This document shows positions 1 to 8,706 of a stretch of DNA of 64,000 bases, piece after piece. The position numbers were made by a program, and so were the translations under genes. How positions within the stretch are numbered: position 1 is the first letter of the stretch; each line of letters starts with the position of its first letter. Source of the DNA: Halorussus caseinilyticus (GTDB lineage Archaea; Halobacteriota; Halobacteria; Halobacteriales; Haladaptataceae); contig NZ_CP119809.1 of assembly GCF_029338395.1 (NCBI RefSeq), positions 744,001-808,000 on the forward strand. The letters are read 5' to 3'. Below the pieces are notes generated by a model. That model had not been told where the DNA came from and searched no databases. It saw only the letters and a list, made by a program, of their open reading frames with translations.

Positions 1-114
1 ACGGTTTCGGTCACACTCCCACTGTCGCGTCGGGGACAGATAAATTTCGTCGGTTCGGGGTCCAGTTCGCGGTTCGACCGAGGGTCCGTTCCACCGAGCG
101 CACGCGTGCCGGAC

Positions 115-924
115 TCACTCCCCGATGTCCGCCTTCACCTCGTCGGCGTAGCTATCGGCCAGTCGCGTCGGTTCCGGGAGTTTGTAGCCATCGCAGAGCC
201 GCGCCACGAGGTCCGTCGTCGTCTCGGCACTCACGCGGTGGCCGGGGCTGACGTAGAGGGGATTGACGTGGCGCGTCTCGGGGTCGTCGTACTGTCGCGA
301 CTGGTAGGCGTAGCCGATGACCGTCCCCGGCGGCGCGGTCACGCCGTCGTCCGATTCGATGGCGACCCGCGCGCCCTCCGGCAGGTGGCCGTCCAGCGAC
401 TCGCGCGGGCGGCCACAGAGCAGGTTCTTGGCGACCCCGATTGCCGGAACGTCGAGGGTGACGCCGACGTGGGTGGCGATGCCCGCCTGCCGGAAGTGGA
501 TGCGCCCGCTCCCGTCGAGGACCGCGAGGTCCGGTTCGACCGCGAGTTTCTCGAACGCCGAGAGGATGGCCCCGCCCTCGCGGAACGACAGCAGGCCCGG
601 GACGTAGGGTATCTCGGTGGGTTCGACGGCGTGGACGCGCTCTATCACCTCGCCGCCGCGAGTCGCGACGATGGCGCTGACGGCCTGCTCGCCGTCGGCG
701 GCGAACGCTTGGTCCACGCCAGCGACGACGGGCGGGTCGTCCCCGCTGACCGTCCCGCCTAACTGCGTCTGCTCGGCGTCGCCCGCGCCCGCCGACACCG
801 CCTCGGGGTCGAAGTCGAACCGGTCTTCGAAGACGGCGACTTCCGCGATGTCGCGCTGGAGTCGCTCCATCTCCGCGCGCGAGAGCGAGGCGTCGGGGAC
901 GAACTCGGGGTGGACTGGTCTCAT
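115..924 (-). CDS. nfi: Endonuclease V (deoxyinosine 3' endonuclease)
   Basis: DNA repair nuclease that nicks DNA near deaminated bases, chiefly hypoxanthine. The 269-residue protein has the family signature in order: VAGVDQAF with the first metal-binding Asp (about D71), YVPGLLSFREG with the acidic Glu (about E116), and AVLDGSGRIHFRQAGIATHVG with Asp about 137. The length exceeds the bacterial form (about 220 residues) because of an acidic N-terminal extension and a longer C-terminus, as is usual in haloarchaea. It is followed on the same strand by nothing visible within the window edge (114 bases). The gene upstream on the minus strand is the rhomboid protease, about 90 bases away. Identification is firm. 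Confidence 0.93.
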   Translation of the reverse strand: MRPVHPEFVPDASLSRAEMERLQRDIAEVAVFEDRFDFDPEAVSAGAGDAEQTQLGGTVSGDDPPVVAGVDQAFAADGEQAVSAIVATRGGEVIERVHAVEPTEIPYVPGLLSFREGGAILSAFEKLAVEPDLAVLDGSGRIHFRQAGIATHVGVTLDVPAIGVAKNLLCGRPRESLDGHLPEGARVAIESDDGVTAPPGTVIGYAYQSRQYDDPETRHVNPLYVSPGHRVSAETTTDLVARLCDGYKLPEPTRLADSYADEVKADIGE

Positions 925-1014
925 GGGCGAGACGAGGGGAGGCGGCGGGAAAAGCGATTGGAAGCGACGGGACAGCGATTGAAAGCGGCGGGAAAAAGCG
1001 AGCGTGCGGGAGCG

Positions 1015-1935
1015 TCAGAACCGGCCGCCGGGTCCGCCCGGACCGCCCGGACCGCGGCCCGGACCACCGCCGCCGCCGAGTTGGAGTTCCTGCGGTGCGC
1101 GCTCGCCCTCCTGTTTGAGTTTCGCGCCGTAGGCGAGACCGATTGCGACGCCCGCGAGGTGGGCCAACTGCGCCACGCCGCCAGCGCCGATACCGCCCGT
1201 CGCGGAGACGAACACCGAATAGCCGACGAACAGCGTCGTCGCCAACCACAGCGGCATCGGGAGGATGAAGTAGAGGTAGATAGTGAGGCTGGGGTTCAGG
1301 ACGGTCAGCACGCCCAGAATCGCCGCAATCGCGCCGCTCGCGCCGACGACGCCCGACGGGATGCCCGGATACATGATTGCCGAGACGCCCGCCTGCGCGA
1401 GACCCGCGGCCATCCCCGCGACGAGGAAGAGCGCGACGAACTTCTTCGACCCGATTCGTCGCTCTACCACCGGCCCGAAGAAGTACAGCACGATGGAGTT
1501 GAGCGCGATGTGGCCGAACCCGCCGTGGGCGAAGATGGACGTGACCCACGTCCACACCCGCAGGAGGTGGTCGGACTGGAGGACGAATATCGGCCCGACC
1601 AGCCACGGGGCCGTGAGTTGGACCACCAGTTGGGCCGCGAAGGTGAGCCACATCAGTCCGAGGAACACGTAGGTCATGTTGTCCCGGAAGTAGCCAAGCG
1701 GCCCGCCCGGACCCGTGTTCACGCCGATGCGGTCGCTGACGCCCGAGGACTGACCGCCTTCGTTCACGCTGTCGTCGAAACCACTGTCGAACACGCCGTC
1801 GGGGTCGTTCCACTCGTTCAGCCCCGGACAGTCGTGACTCTCCGGAAGCCGGTGGGTAGAACAGTACGTGCCGCCGCATCTCCGGCAGTTGTACGGCATG
1901 TTCTCGTGTTCGCCACACTCGTCGCACTGCGCCAT
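1015..1935 (-). CDS. Rhomboid family intramembrane serine protease with N-terminal AN1-like zinc finger
   Basis: Polytopic membrane protease that cleaves transmembrane substrates. Residues 1-40 form a Cys/His-rich zinc finger (MAQCDECGEH, CRRCGGTYCSTHRLPESHDC) resembling the AN1 type. About six membrane segments follow. The catalytic Ser is in VVGASGAI (about S200) and the His in AQLAHLAGVAIG (about H259); the HGGFGHIALN stretch is the family's conserved His/Asn segment. The C-terminus is a Gly/Pro tail (GGGGGPGRGPGGPGGP). The zinc finger plus rhomboid layout is known in haloarchaea, so it is a family trait. The substrate cannot be inferred. Start chosen at the ATG that begins the zinc finger. 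Confidence 0.9.
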   Translation of the reverse strand: MAQCDECGEHENMPYNCRRCGGTYCSTHRLPESHDCPGLNEWNDPDGVFDSGFDDSVNEGGQSSGVSDRIGVNTGPGGPLGYFRDNMTYVFLGLMWLTFAAQLVVQLTAPWLVGPIFVLQSDHLLRVWTWVTSIFAHGGFGHIALNSIVLYFFGPVVERRIGSKKFVALFLVAGMAAGLAQAGVSAIMYPGIPSGVVGASGAIAAILGVLTVLNPSLTIYLYFILPMPLWLATTLFVGYSVFVSATGGIGAGGVAQLAHLAGVAIGLAYGAKLKQEGERAPQELQLGGGGGPGRGPGGPGGPGGRF

Positions 1936-1980
1936 TGGAAGAGTCTTGGGGGCCGGACCTGAAAGGGATTTGGGTCGTAG

Positions 1981-2007
1981 CGGGTCTCGTCGCTCCGACG
2001 AGACCCG
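1981..2007 (-). terminator. Perfect 12-bp-stem hairpin after the methyltransferase gene
   Basis: Arms 1981-1992 and 1996-2007 are perfect reverse complements around a 3-base loop. The hairpin begins 38 bases past the stop codon of the minus-strand methyltransferase gene and ends before the rhomboid start codon at 1935. The position fits a transcript 3' end or a terminator. No clear U-tract follows, so the role is inferred. Confidence 0.45.
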
Positions 2008-2044
2008 GAATCGGACGTGTCAGTCGTCGGAGTATCCGTCGGTC

Positions 2045-2734
2045 TCACTCCGACTTCCGGCCGCCGTACACCGCGAAGTTGTAGTACTGCCAGATGGACG
2101 TGACCGCCTCGAACCCGGCGTCCCGAAGCCAGACGAGTTGGTCGGTCAGCGTCGAGGGGTCGTCGTAGTCGTCGCTGGCCTGCCACTCGTCCATGAAGTC
2201 GTCTTCCTGCCACCCCTTCGAGCGCACCCAGTTTTCTATCATCTCGCCCGAGACGGTTTCGAGGTGCGGGGCGTCGAACCGAATCACGTCGCCGTTGATG
2301 AACCATCCGCCGGGGGAAAGCGACTCGTACACCGCGTCGAACAGGTCGCGCTTCCGGCCCTCGTCCAAGTGGTGTATCGCCAGCGACGAGACCACGAGGT
2401 CGTACTCGTCTTCGGCGGCCGGGTAGTCGTCGGGGAACGCGCCGCGTTCGAGGGTCGCCCGGTCGCCGAACGTCTCCAGTTTGCGCTCGGCCTCGCCGAG
2501 CATCTGCTCGCTGTGGTCCACGACGAGAACGTCGCTCTTCGGGAACCGGGTTAGAAGTTTGGTCGTGAGTTCGCCGGTGCCCGCGCCGAGTTCGAGGACG
2601 TTCACGGGGTCGTTTCGGTCGTGGGGCGGGGAGTTGAGAATCGCGTCGTGGAGTTCGTCGTAGCGCGGAACGATGGCCTCGATACCGGGGTCGTAGACGC
2701 TCGCGTCCGCGAACACTTCGCCGGGCTTTTTCAT
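2045..2734 (-). CDS. Class I SAM-dependent methyltransferase
   Basis: The 229-residue protein has a Rossmann-type SAM-binding motif I (VLELGAGTGELTTKLL, about residues 46-61), an acidic motif II (VLVVDHSEQML) and a motif-III-like YDLVVSSLAIHHLD. It matches the Methyltransf_25/UbiE-like group, which modify small molecules or proteins. The substrate is not readable from the sequence. The C-terminal part is rich in Trp/Tyr (WEDDF-like region, SIWQYYNFAVYGG). The gene stands alone between the rhomboid gene and a divergently transcribed small gene, and a palindromic hairpin follows its stop. The family assignment is sure; the specific function is open. Confidence 0.85.
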   Translation of the reverse strand: MKKPGEVFADASVYDPGIEAIVPRYDELHDAILNSPPHDRNDPVNVLELGAGTGELTTKLLTRFPKSDVLVVDHSEQMLGEAERKLETFGDRATLERGAFPDDYPAAEDEYDLVVSSLAIHHLDEGRKRDLFDAVYESLSPGGWFINGDVIRFDAPHLETVSGEMIENWVRSKGWQEDDFMDEWQASDDYDDPSTLTDQLVWLRDAGFEAVTSIWQYYNFAVYGGRKSE

Positions 2735-2907
2735 GCACCTCCGTACTCACCCCACGCTTGTATGCTTTGAACGGAGTCATACGCCGCCCGGCGATTATTT
2801 CCCGAGCGCATGCTCCGGCAGTCGTCGCCCGGACCTACGACAGGGGGTAGTCCCCCCGAGCGACGTTTCCCGGCGAATTTTTGACGCTGGCGGACCGAGA
2901 TGGGGAC

Positions 2908-3345
2908 GTGAAGGAGTACGAGCGAAAACAACTGCTCGAACGCGTCGAGCGAGAGGGCGCGACGGTCGGCGCGGACATCCCCGAGACCATCGACGTGCAG
3001 GGCGAGTCGATAGACCTCCGGGAGTTCGTCTTCGAAATCAAGCGCCGGGACACCGTGCCCGCGGGCGAACGCGACCGGGTGGACGAGGCCAAGAAGAACC
3101 TCCGGCGCGAGCGACTCCAGCGCAAGCAACTGCTCGAAGAGGGCGACATCACCCGCGAGGAGGGCGAGGAGTTGGTGTCGGCCATCGTGGGCATCGACCG
3201 CGCGCTGAACGCCCTCGAAAGCCTCGGTCCGACCAGCCTCGAACAGGAGGCCCGAGCGAAGGAGGCCGCCGACCGCAAGCGGTGGATGTCGTTCCTCAAG
3301 CAGGCGCTCGGACGCGACGACGCGGGCAAGCGCGGACGACTCTGA
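2908..3345 (+). CDS. Small helical protein, DUF5788-like
   Basis: About 145 residues, charged and largely helical, beginning VKEYERKQLLERVEREGATVG. It has no catalytic motif, signal peptide or membrane segment. I chose the GTG at 2908, where the conserved-looking start begins. An in-frame TTG at 2881 would add nine residues (TLADRDGD...) that look like leader. The sequence is of the haloarchaeal DUF5788 type, of unknown function. It sits 15 bases upstream of polX on the same strand and is probably cotranscribed with it. Family name from memory; function unknown. Confidence 0.75.
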   Translation: MKEYERKQLLERVEREGATVGADIPETIDVQGESIDLREFVFEIKRRDTVPAGERDRVDEAKKNLRRERLQRKQLLEEGDITREEGEELVSAIVGIDRALNALESLGPTSLEQEARAKEAADRKRWMSFLKQALGRDDAGKRGRL

Positions 3346-3360
3346 CGACGACCAGAAACC

Positions 3361-5100
3361 ATGAGACCCAACGCCGAAATCGCCGACTTGCTCGAAGAGT
3401 ACGCCGACCTGCTCGAAGCACAGGGCGTCGAGTACAAACACAGGACCTACCGCCGGGCGGCCGAGAGCATCCGGGACTCGCCCGAGGACATCGCGGCGTT
3501 GGCCGCCGAAGGTCCCGAGGCGGTCCAGCAGATTCAGGACGTTGGCGAGTCCATCTCGAAGAAGGTGGTCGAAGCCGTCGAGACCGGCGTCTTCGAGCAA
3601 CTGGAGGAGGCCCGCGCCGAGATGCCCGTCGAGATGGCCGCGCTCACCGGCGTCGAGGGCGTCGGTCCGAAGACGGTGGGCGACCTCTACCACGCGCTGG
3701 ACGTGCGGGACTTGGACGACCTCGAAAACGCCGCCCGCGAGGGCGAGATTCGGGACGTGTCCGGGTTCGGCGAGAAGACCGAACGGAACATCTTGGAGGG
3801 CATCGAGTTCGCCCGCCAGTCCCAAGGCCGCGAGCTTTTGGGTGACGCCCGACCCGTGGGCGAGGCGGCTCTCGACTTCTTCGAGGCCATCCCGGAGGCG
3901 GGCCGGTGTGAACTCGCTGGGTCGCTCCGGCGCTGGAAGCCCACCATCGGCGACATCGACGTGCTGGTCGGGAGTGACGACCGGCAGGCCGTCATCGACG
4001 CGTTCACCGACTGGGAGCAGGCCGACGAGGTTATCGAGGCCGGAACCGACAAAGCGGCGGTACGCTCGGAGGGCCAGCGCGTCGATTTGCGGGTCGTCGT
4101 GCCCGACGAATTCGGGTCGGCGCTCCAGTATTTCACCGGGAGCAAGCAACACAACATCCGACTCCGAAACTACGCCATCGAGCGCGACCTGAAAATCAAC
4201 GAGTACGGCGTCTTCGACGTGAGTCAGGTCGAGGACCCGAATTCCGGCCAGCGAGTCGGCCAGCGAGTCGCTGGCCGGACCGAGGACGGGATGTACGACG
4301 CACTCGAGTTGCCCTTCATCGAACCCGAGATGCGCGAGGACCGCGGGGAAATCGACGCCGCTGCGGACGGCGACCTGCCCGACCTGATAGCCGAGGGCGA
4401 GGTTCGTGGGGACCTCCACCTCCACACGGAGTGGTCCGACGGCGAGTACACCATCGAACAGATGGCCGAGGCCGCCGTCGAATTCGGCCACGACTACATC
4501 TGCGTCTCGGACCACGCCACCGGTCCGGGGATGGTCGGCGGCGTCGGACTCGACGACGAGGAGTTGCGCGAGCAACTGGCCGAGATTCGGGACCTCGAAT
4601 CGGACCTGCCCGTCACCGTCTTCGCGGGCGTCGAGGCCAACATCGCCAAGGACGGGAGTATCAGCGTCGGCGACGACCTGCTGGCGGACCTCGACTGCGT
4701 GGTCGCCTCGCCCCACAGCGGACTCGAAGGCGACGGAACCGACCGCATCGTCGCCGCCATCGAACACCCGAGCGTGGACATCATCGGTCATCCCAGCGGT
4801 CGGATGATTCACCGGCGACCCGGCGTCGAGTTGGACATCGACGTGGTGGCCCGCGCCGCCGCCGAGAACGACACCGCCCTCGAAATCAACAGCAACCCCC
4901 ACCGCCTCGACCTGTGGGGGAGCGCGGTCAAGCAGGTCGTCGAGTGTGGCGCGACCATCGCCATCGACACCGACGCCCACTCTCCGCCGGAGTACGAGTA
5001 CGTCCGGTACGGCGTCCATACCGCCCGGCGCGGGTGGGCGCAGGCCGACGACGTGCTGAACACCCGCGACGCCGAGGGCGTCCGGGACTTCCTCCACTGA
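3361..5100 (+). CDS. polX: DNA polymerase/3'-5' exonuclease PolX
   Basis: Family X polymerase for gap filling in base-excision repair, fused to a PHP phosphoesterase domain. In order: N-terminal helix-hairpin-helix 8-kDa-like region (EVADLLEEYADLLEAQG-type, then TGVEGVGPKTVGDLYHAL), nucleotidyltransferase palm with the acidic pair in PTIGDIDVLVGS near residue 196, and a C-terminal PHP domain from about residue 350 (GDLHLHTEWSDGEYT, VSDHATG, HPSGR, DTDAHSP) with intact metal ligands. The length of 579 residues is typical of bacterial and archaeal PolX. It ends one base before the start of the Mut7-C gene, so they probably share a transcript. Confidence 0.95.
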   Translation: MRPNAEIADLLEEYADLLEAQGVEYKHRTYRRAAESIRDSPEDIAALAAEGPEAVQQIQDVGESISKKVVEAVETGVFEQLEEARAEMPVEMAALTGVEGVGPKTVGDLYHALDVRDLDDLENAAREGEIRDVSGFGEKTERNILEGIEFARQSQGRELLGDARPVGEAALDFFEAIPEAGRCELAGSLRRWKPTIGDIDVLVGSDDRQAVIDAFTDWEQADEVIEAGTDKAAVRSEGQRVDLRVVVPDEFGSALQYFTGSKQHNIRLRNYAIERDLKINEYGVFDVSQVEDPNSGQRVGQRVAGRTEDGMYDALELPFIEPEMREDRGEIDAAADGDLPDLIAEGEVRGDLHLHTEWSDGEYTIEQMAEAAVEFGHDYICVSDHATGPGMVGGVGLDDEELREQLAEIRDLESDLPVTVFAGVEANIAKDGSISVGDDLLADLDCVVASPHSGLEGDGTDRIVAAIEHPSVDIIGHPSGRMIHRRPGVELDIDVVARAAAENDTALEINSNPHRLDLWGSAVKQVVECGATIAIDTDAHSPPEYEYVRYGVHTARRGWAQADDVLNTRDAEGVRDFLH

Positions 5101-5101
5101 G

Positions 5102-5575
5102 ATGGCCGACGACCAATCGCGCCGGACGCCCGCCGACGCGCCCCTCCTGCTCGACGTGATGCTCGGCAAGTTGGCGACCTACCTCAGGATGTGTGGCTAC
5201 GACGCGGCCTACGCGCTGGACCGGGGTATCGAGGCCGACGACGCGCTTGCGGACCTCGCCGATTCGGAGGGCCGACTGCTGGTGACGCGGGACTCGGAAC
5301 TGGCCTCGCGCGCGGGCGGACTACTTATAAAATCGCTCGACGTGACCGACCAACTCCACGAACTGGCGAACGCCGGGTTCGCGCTGGAACTCTCGGACCC
5401 GGCGCGGTGCGCCGAGTGCAACGCGGCGTTGGTCGCGGTGGCGGCGGGCGCGGAGACGCCCGAGTACGCGCCCGACACCGACGAGTTCCGGGTCTGGCGG
5501 TGTCCGGACTGCGGTCAGCACTTCTGGAAAGGGAGTCACTGGGAGTCGGTCGAAGAGACGCTTTCGGAACTCTAA
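5102..5575 (+). CDS. Mut7-C RNase-domain protein with C-terminal zinc ribbon
   Basis: The 157-residue protein has a PIN-like Mut7-C fold: LLDVMLGKLATYLRMCGYD near residue 18, the acidic EADDALADLA stretch and LLVTRDSELASRA. A C-terminal zinc ribbon has two Cys pairs (CAECNAALV and CPDCGQHFWKGSHW). This family is predicted to be a ribonuclease; no archaeal substrate is known to me. It starts directly after polX. Its stop overlaps by four bases the stop of the convergent gene at 5572, so there is no room for a separate terminator. Confidence 0.88.
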   Translation: MADDQSRRTPADAPLLLDVMLGKLATYLRMCGYDAAYALDRGIEADDALADLADSEGRLLVTRDSELASRAGGLLIKSLDVTDQLHELANAGFALELSDPARCAECNAALVAVAAGAETPEYAPDTDEFRVWRCPDCGQHFWKGSHWESVEETLSEL

Positions 5576-6615
5576 CTGTTCGGTTCCCACTCCTCGCAGG
5601 CGTCCATGTCGTCCATCGTCCGGCCGTAGTAGCCACACCGGGGTTGCATCCCCTCGTTGGTCCGGACGTACTCGAAGTGCCGACAGTTGCCACAGTAGGC
5701 GTCGGTGGTTCGCTGGCGGGGTTGGGCAGGGGCGTCGGCGTCGTCCAGCGGCGACGTGATGTCGTCGTCCGTCGTGCCGCCGTCGCTCGTCGGGACGCCT
5801 CGGCCGGAGGTGGCGGTCCGCTGGTTCGGGGTCCGCCGGTTCGGGGTTCGCCGCCCCGGTTGGTTCGTCTGCGTCGGCGTCTCGCCGTCCGGGGTGTCTC
5901 CCATGAAGGCGACGCCGCCGAGTCCGGTCTCGGAGGGGTCGGTCCCGGAAGGGTCGGCCCCGGCGGAGTCGGCCCCGAAGCGGTCGACGGCGACCGGTTC
6001 GGGGTCGTTGTCGGGGTTCCCGGCGGCCGAGTCCGCGAGTCCGGTCCGGAGCGCGCGCACCTCGTCCAAGTTCTCGAAGTTCTCCAGTTCGCCCTTCTGG
6101 ACTTCGACGGTCCGGACCTCGCCCTCGTGAGCGACTTCGAGCGTCACGGTCCCGCCGGGGTCGTTTCGCGTCTTGAAGTTGACGACGGCGACGAACAGGC
6201 ATCCGAAGGTGACGAGGACGCCGAAGAAGTAGACGGCGACGACCGGCAGGGTGAGGTCTGCCGGACCGTCGGACCCCGCCCACTTGTAGGGATAGGCGTA
6301 GGTGAACAGCGCCACGCCGAGTATCGAGACGCCCGCGCCGATTGCGGCCGCGGCCCGGACGCGTTGGCTGGCGGGGAGGACGCTGAAGATGCCGACGAAC
6401 ACCGCCGGTACGCCGAGTCCGGCGAGGACGCCCGCGACTTCCCGACCTTGCCACCACTCCAGTCCCACGGCCGATTCGACGCCCGTCGTGGAGACGACGA
6501 TGGCCAGCACGACGAGCAGTGCCCCGGCGGTGAACAGGCAGACTCCGAGGTAGAGGAGGCGGACGTTCCCGACTTCGCCGACGTTCTCCTCGTAGGCGTC
6601 CGCGAGGCTTGTCAT
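5572..6615 (-). CDS. Membrane protein with C-terminal Cys-rich (zinc-ribbon-like) tail
   Basis: About 347 residues starting MTSLADAYEENVGEVGNVR. An in-frame ATG eight codons upstream (at 6639) is less likely. Four or so hydrophobic segments fill residues 20-130. A long acidic, Pro/Thr-rich linker follows, with Gln-Pro repeats around NRRTPNQRTA. The tail has a compact metal-binding motif (YCGNCRHFEY then RCGYYGRTMDDMDACEEW). This architecture is common in haloarchaeal proteins of unknown function (DUF7139-like, from memory). A role in sensing or assembly at the membrane is possible, but nothing in the neighbours decides it. Confidence 0.8.
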   Translation of the reverse strand: MTSLADAYEENVGEVGNVRLLYLGVCLFTAGALLVVLAIVVSTTGVESAVGLEWWQGREVAGVLAGLGVPAVFVGIFSVLPASQRVRAAAAIGAGVSILGVALFTYAYPYKWAGSDGPADLTLPVVAVYFFGVLVTFGCLFVAVVNFKTRNDPGGTVTLEVAHEGEVRTVEVQKGELENFENLDEVRALRTGLADSAAGNPDNDPEPVAVDRFGADSAGADPSGTDPSETGLGGVAFMGDTPDGETPTQTNQPGRRTPNRRTPNQRTATSGRGVPTSDGGTTDDDITSPLDDADAPAQPRQRTTDAYCGNCRHFEYVRTNEGMQPRCGYYGRTMDDMDACEEWEPNS

Positions 6616-6701
6616 GCCCGGACAAATGTACGCTAACAAGTAAACGTTGCGTCAGACGTTCCTCGTCCGGGCTGACGTGTCTTCGAGGTGGAACGTTCGG
6701 G

Positions 6702-7997
6702 TCAGTCGTCGGCCGCCGCGGTCGCGTGGTCCGGGGCGGGTTCCATCGTGAACAACCACGCGAAGACGGCGGCCGAGACGACGATGAACGCCGCGGCGGT
6801 CCAGAACGCCACGAGGACCGACGTGGCGTCCCAGATGGCCCCGACCAGCACCGGGCCGCCGACCTGTCCGACTTTCCACGCGATTGACCGAAGCGAGAGG
6901 CTGGACCCCACCGCGTCGAAGTGTTCGCCCTCCTCCACGAACAGCGCCATGCTCGCCGGAAGTCGAAGGCTGTCGGCCACGCCGAGGACCGCGTAGGCCG
7001 CGAACAGCACGAAGAAGGCCCCGGGGAGCGCCAGCGACGTGCCGAACGCCGTGAGCGTCGTGCCGGGGACGTACCCCTCGGCGAACCCCGCGAGGGGGAC
7101 GAGCGCGGTGCCGAGCGCGTAGGTCAGCGCGCCGGCGAGGATGAACCGATACTTCTCGCCGAAGCGGTCGGTCAGGTCGCCGACCTTCCCCTGCGTGAGC
7201 GACTTGGTGAGTTTGCCCCCGGCCATGATGCCGCCGATGACCAAGGCGTTGATGCCGAACTCGGTCCGGGCGTAGATGGGCAGGAAGATGATGACCGCCA
7301 TCTTGCCGACGCTGAACGCCCCGCGGAAGAAGACCAGCGCCTTGATTGCCCGGCGCTCCATCAGGTCCGCGAGCGTCTCGTAGCCGGTGGCTTCCTCGGG
7401 GTCCGCCCGACCGCCGGGGTTGTCCCGGAGGAACGCGAACACCGCGAGGAACGCGCCGACGGTGATGACCGACAGGACGGCGTAGGTGACTTCGAAGTCG
7501 TAGAGAAACAGGAGCAGGCCGCCGAACACGTCGCCGAGCAGACTGGAGAACGCGCCGACCTGATTGTAGGTGCCTATCCAGAGTCCTCGGGAGTCGTCGG
7601 GGCTGATTTCGCCGATGACGGTGGTGCCGGTCAACCAGAGGATGCTCGCCGAGAAGCCCTGCACGACCCGGAGCAGGATGACGTGTTCGACGCCGGAGGC
7701 GAACGCGAACCCGACGAACACGACGACGTTGAGCGCCAGACCCGCGAGCAGGAACTTCTTCGAGTCCCGCAGGTCGATGTACCGGCCCAGCGGCAGGACG
7801 ATGAGCAACTGAATCGCGGCGAACGCCGTGCCGAACAGTCCTTCGACGGTACCCGATGTGTCGAACATGTCGGCGTACAGCGCCAGCGCGATGAGGATGG
7901 TCGAGTAGGCCTGACTCCGGGCGAACGCGGTGCTGGCGAGCGCGACGAACTCGCGGTTCCCGAACAGACGGAGCGACCCGCCGCTGGACTCGGCCAC
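6702..7997 (-). CDS. MFS transporter
   Basis: About 431 residues with twelve predicted membrane helices, typical of the major facilitator superfamily. The intracellular loop 2-3 has the conserved basic motif (LGRYIDLRDSKKFLLAG), and a related one recurs between helices 8 and 9 (VGDLTDRFGEKYRFILAG). I chose the GTG at 7997 (VAESSGGSLRLFGNREF); the longer reading from 8060 adds a basic, non-conserved leader. A TATA-like TTATTA lies about 30 bases upstream of this GTG, consistent with a leaderless message. Substrate unknown; a drug or metabolite exporter is likely. Confidence 0.88.
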   Translation of the reverse strand: MAESSGGSLRLFGNREFVALASTAFARSQAYSTILIALALYADMFDTSGTVEGLFGTAFAAIQLLIVLPLGRYIDLRDSKKFLLAGLALNVVVFVGFAFASGVEHVILLRVVQGFSASILWLTGTTVIGEISPDDSRGLWIGTYNQVGAFSSLLGDVFGGLLLFLYDFEVTYAVLSVITVGAFLAVFAFLRDNPGGRADPEEATGYETLADLMERRAIKALVFFRGAFSVGKMAVIIFLPIYARTEFGINALVIGGIMAGGKLTKSLTQGKVGDLTDRFGEKYRFILAGALTYALGTALVPLAGFAEGYVPGTTLTAFGTSLALPGAFFVLFAAYAVLGVADSLRLPASMALFVEEGEHFDAVGSSLSLRSIAWKVGQVGGPVLVGAIWDATSVLVAFWTAAAFIVVSAAVFAWLFTMEPAPDHATAAADD

Positions 7998-8114
7998 TGT
8001 TACGAATCGAAATAGCAGACGGGCCGGTAATAAGTCCACGGCTCGCGGAAACCGTCGCACCGAGGGCTATTCCCGCGGCGAAACGAGCGCGGCAGAAACG
8101 AAGTGGAGAGACCC

Positions 8115-8684
8115 TCACTCGCCGGTCGTGACGGTTTCGGCGTCTCCGACGAGTGCGAACGTCGCTCGCGCCCGCGTCGGGGTCGTCCCGCGGTTCGGGA
8201 CCCGAACCAGCAGGAGGTGGAGCGGTGCGTTGTTGAGTCCGCTCCCGGCCTCGTACTCGCCGATTCGAAGTCGCAGGGTTTCGGTGCCGACGCCTTCGAC
8301 CGACTCGACCACGAGTCGGTTCTTTCCGGCCGAGACGCGGGCCGACACCGCGACGACGGCGTTCTCCGCGAAGTCCGTCGCCGCGAGGAACGACCGACTC
8401 CGCTCGGACAGCACCGGCTCGCGCAGCCGACTGCCCCAGTCGTCGTCGGTCAGCAACGCGACTCGCGGCGGTTCGCCCGCCGGAAACGGGTTTTTCGGGA
8501 GATTCCACTGCCCGACGACGGCGTGTGGCGTCTCGTTCACCGTCGGTGTCGTGGCTGTCGTAGATGGGTCGTCCGTCGTCGGCTTGTCGGTCGTCTCGTC
8601 GGCGTCGGACTGCGACGACCCGAGACACCCGGTGAGACTCGTGCAGACGGCGAACGCACCGGCGACGACTGTTCGGCGTTTCAT
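8115..8684 (-). CDS. Secreted lipoprotein of unknown function
   Basis: 189 residues from the ATG at 8684 (MKRRTVVAGAFAVCTSLTGC). A twin-basic start, a hydrophobic core and a lipobox-like LTGC (Cys about 20) indicate export and lipid anchoring. A Thr/Asp-rich low-complexity spacer (about residues 24-50) separates the anchor from a beta-rich domain. That domain contains VVGQWNLPKNPFPAGEPPR and no enzymatic motif I recognise. It lies just downstream (22 bases) of the subtilase-like gene on the same strand, so the two surface proteins could be cotranscribed. Confidence 0.75.
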   Translation of the reverse strand: MKRRTVVAGAFAVCTSLTGCLGSSQSDADETTDKPTTDDPSTTATTPTVNETPHAVVGQWNLPKNPFPAGEPPRVALLTDDDWGSRLREPVLSERSRSFLAATDFAENAVVAVSARVSAGKNRLVVESVEGVGTETLRLRIGEYEAGSGLNNAPLHLLLVRVPNRGTTPTRARATFALVGDAETVTTGE

Positions 8685-8706
8685 CTTCGAAGCCTCCGGC
8701 ACGGGG

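Noticed and set aside
152-1927. Minus-strand frame of about 590 codons across the rhomboid and endonuclease V genes
   Set aside because: Arg/Pro-rich composition typical of a shifted frame; the two known genes explain the region.
2731-5169. Minus-strand open frame of about 812 codons opposite polX
   Set aside because: It is the shadow of polX in a GC-rich genome. The polX side has complete catalytic motifs, and the reverse reading has none.
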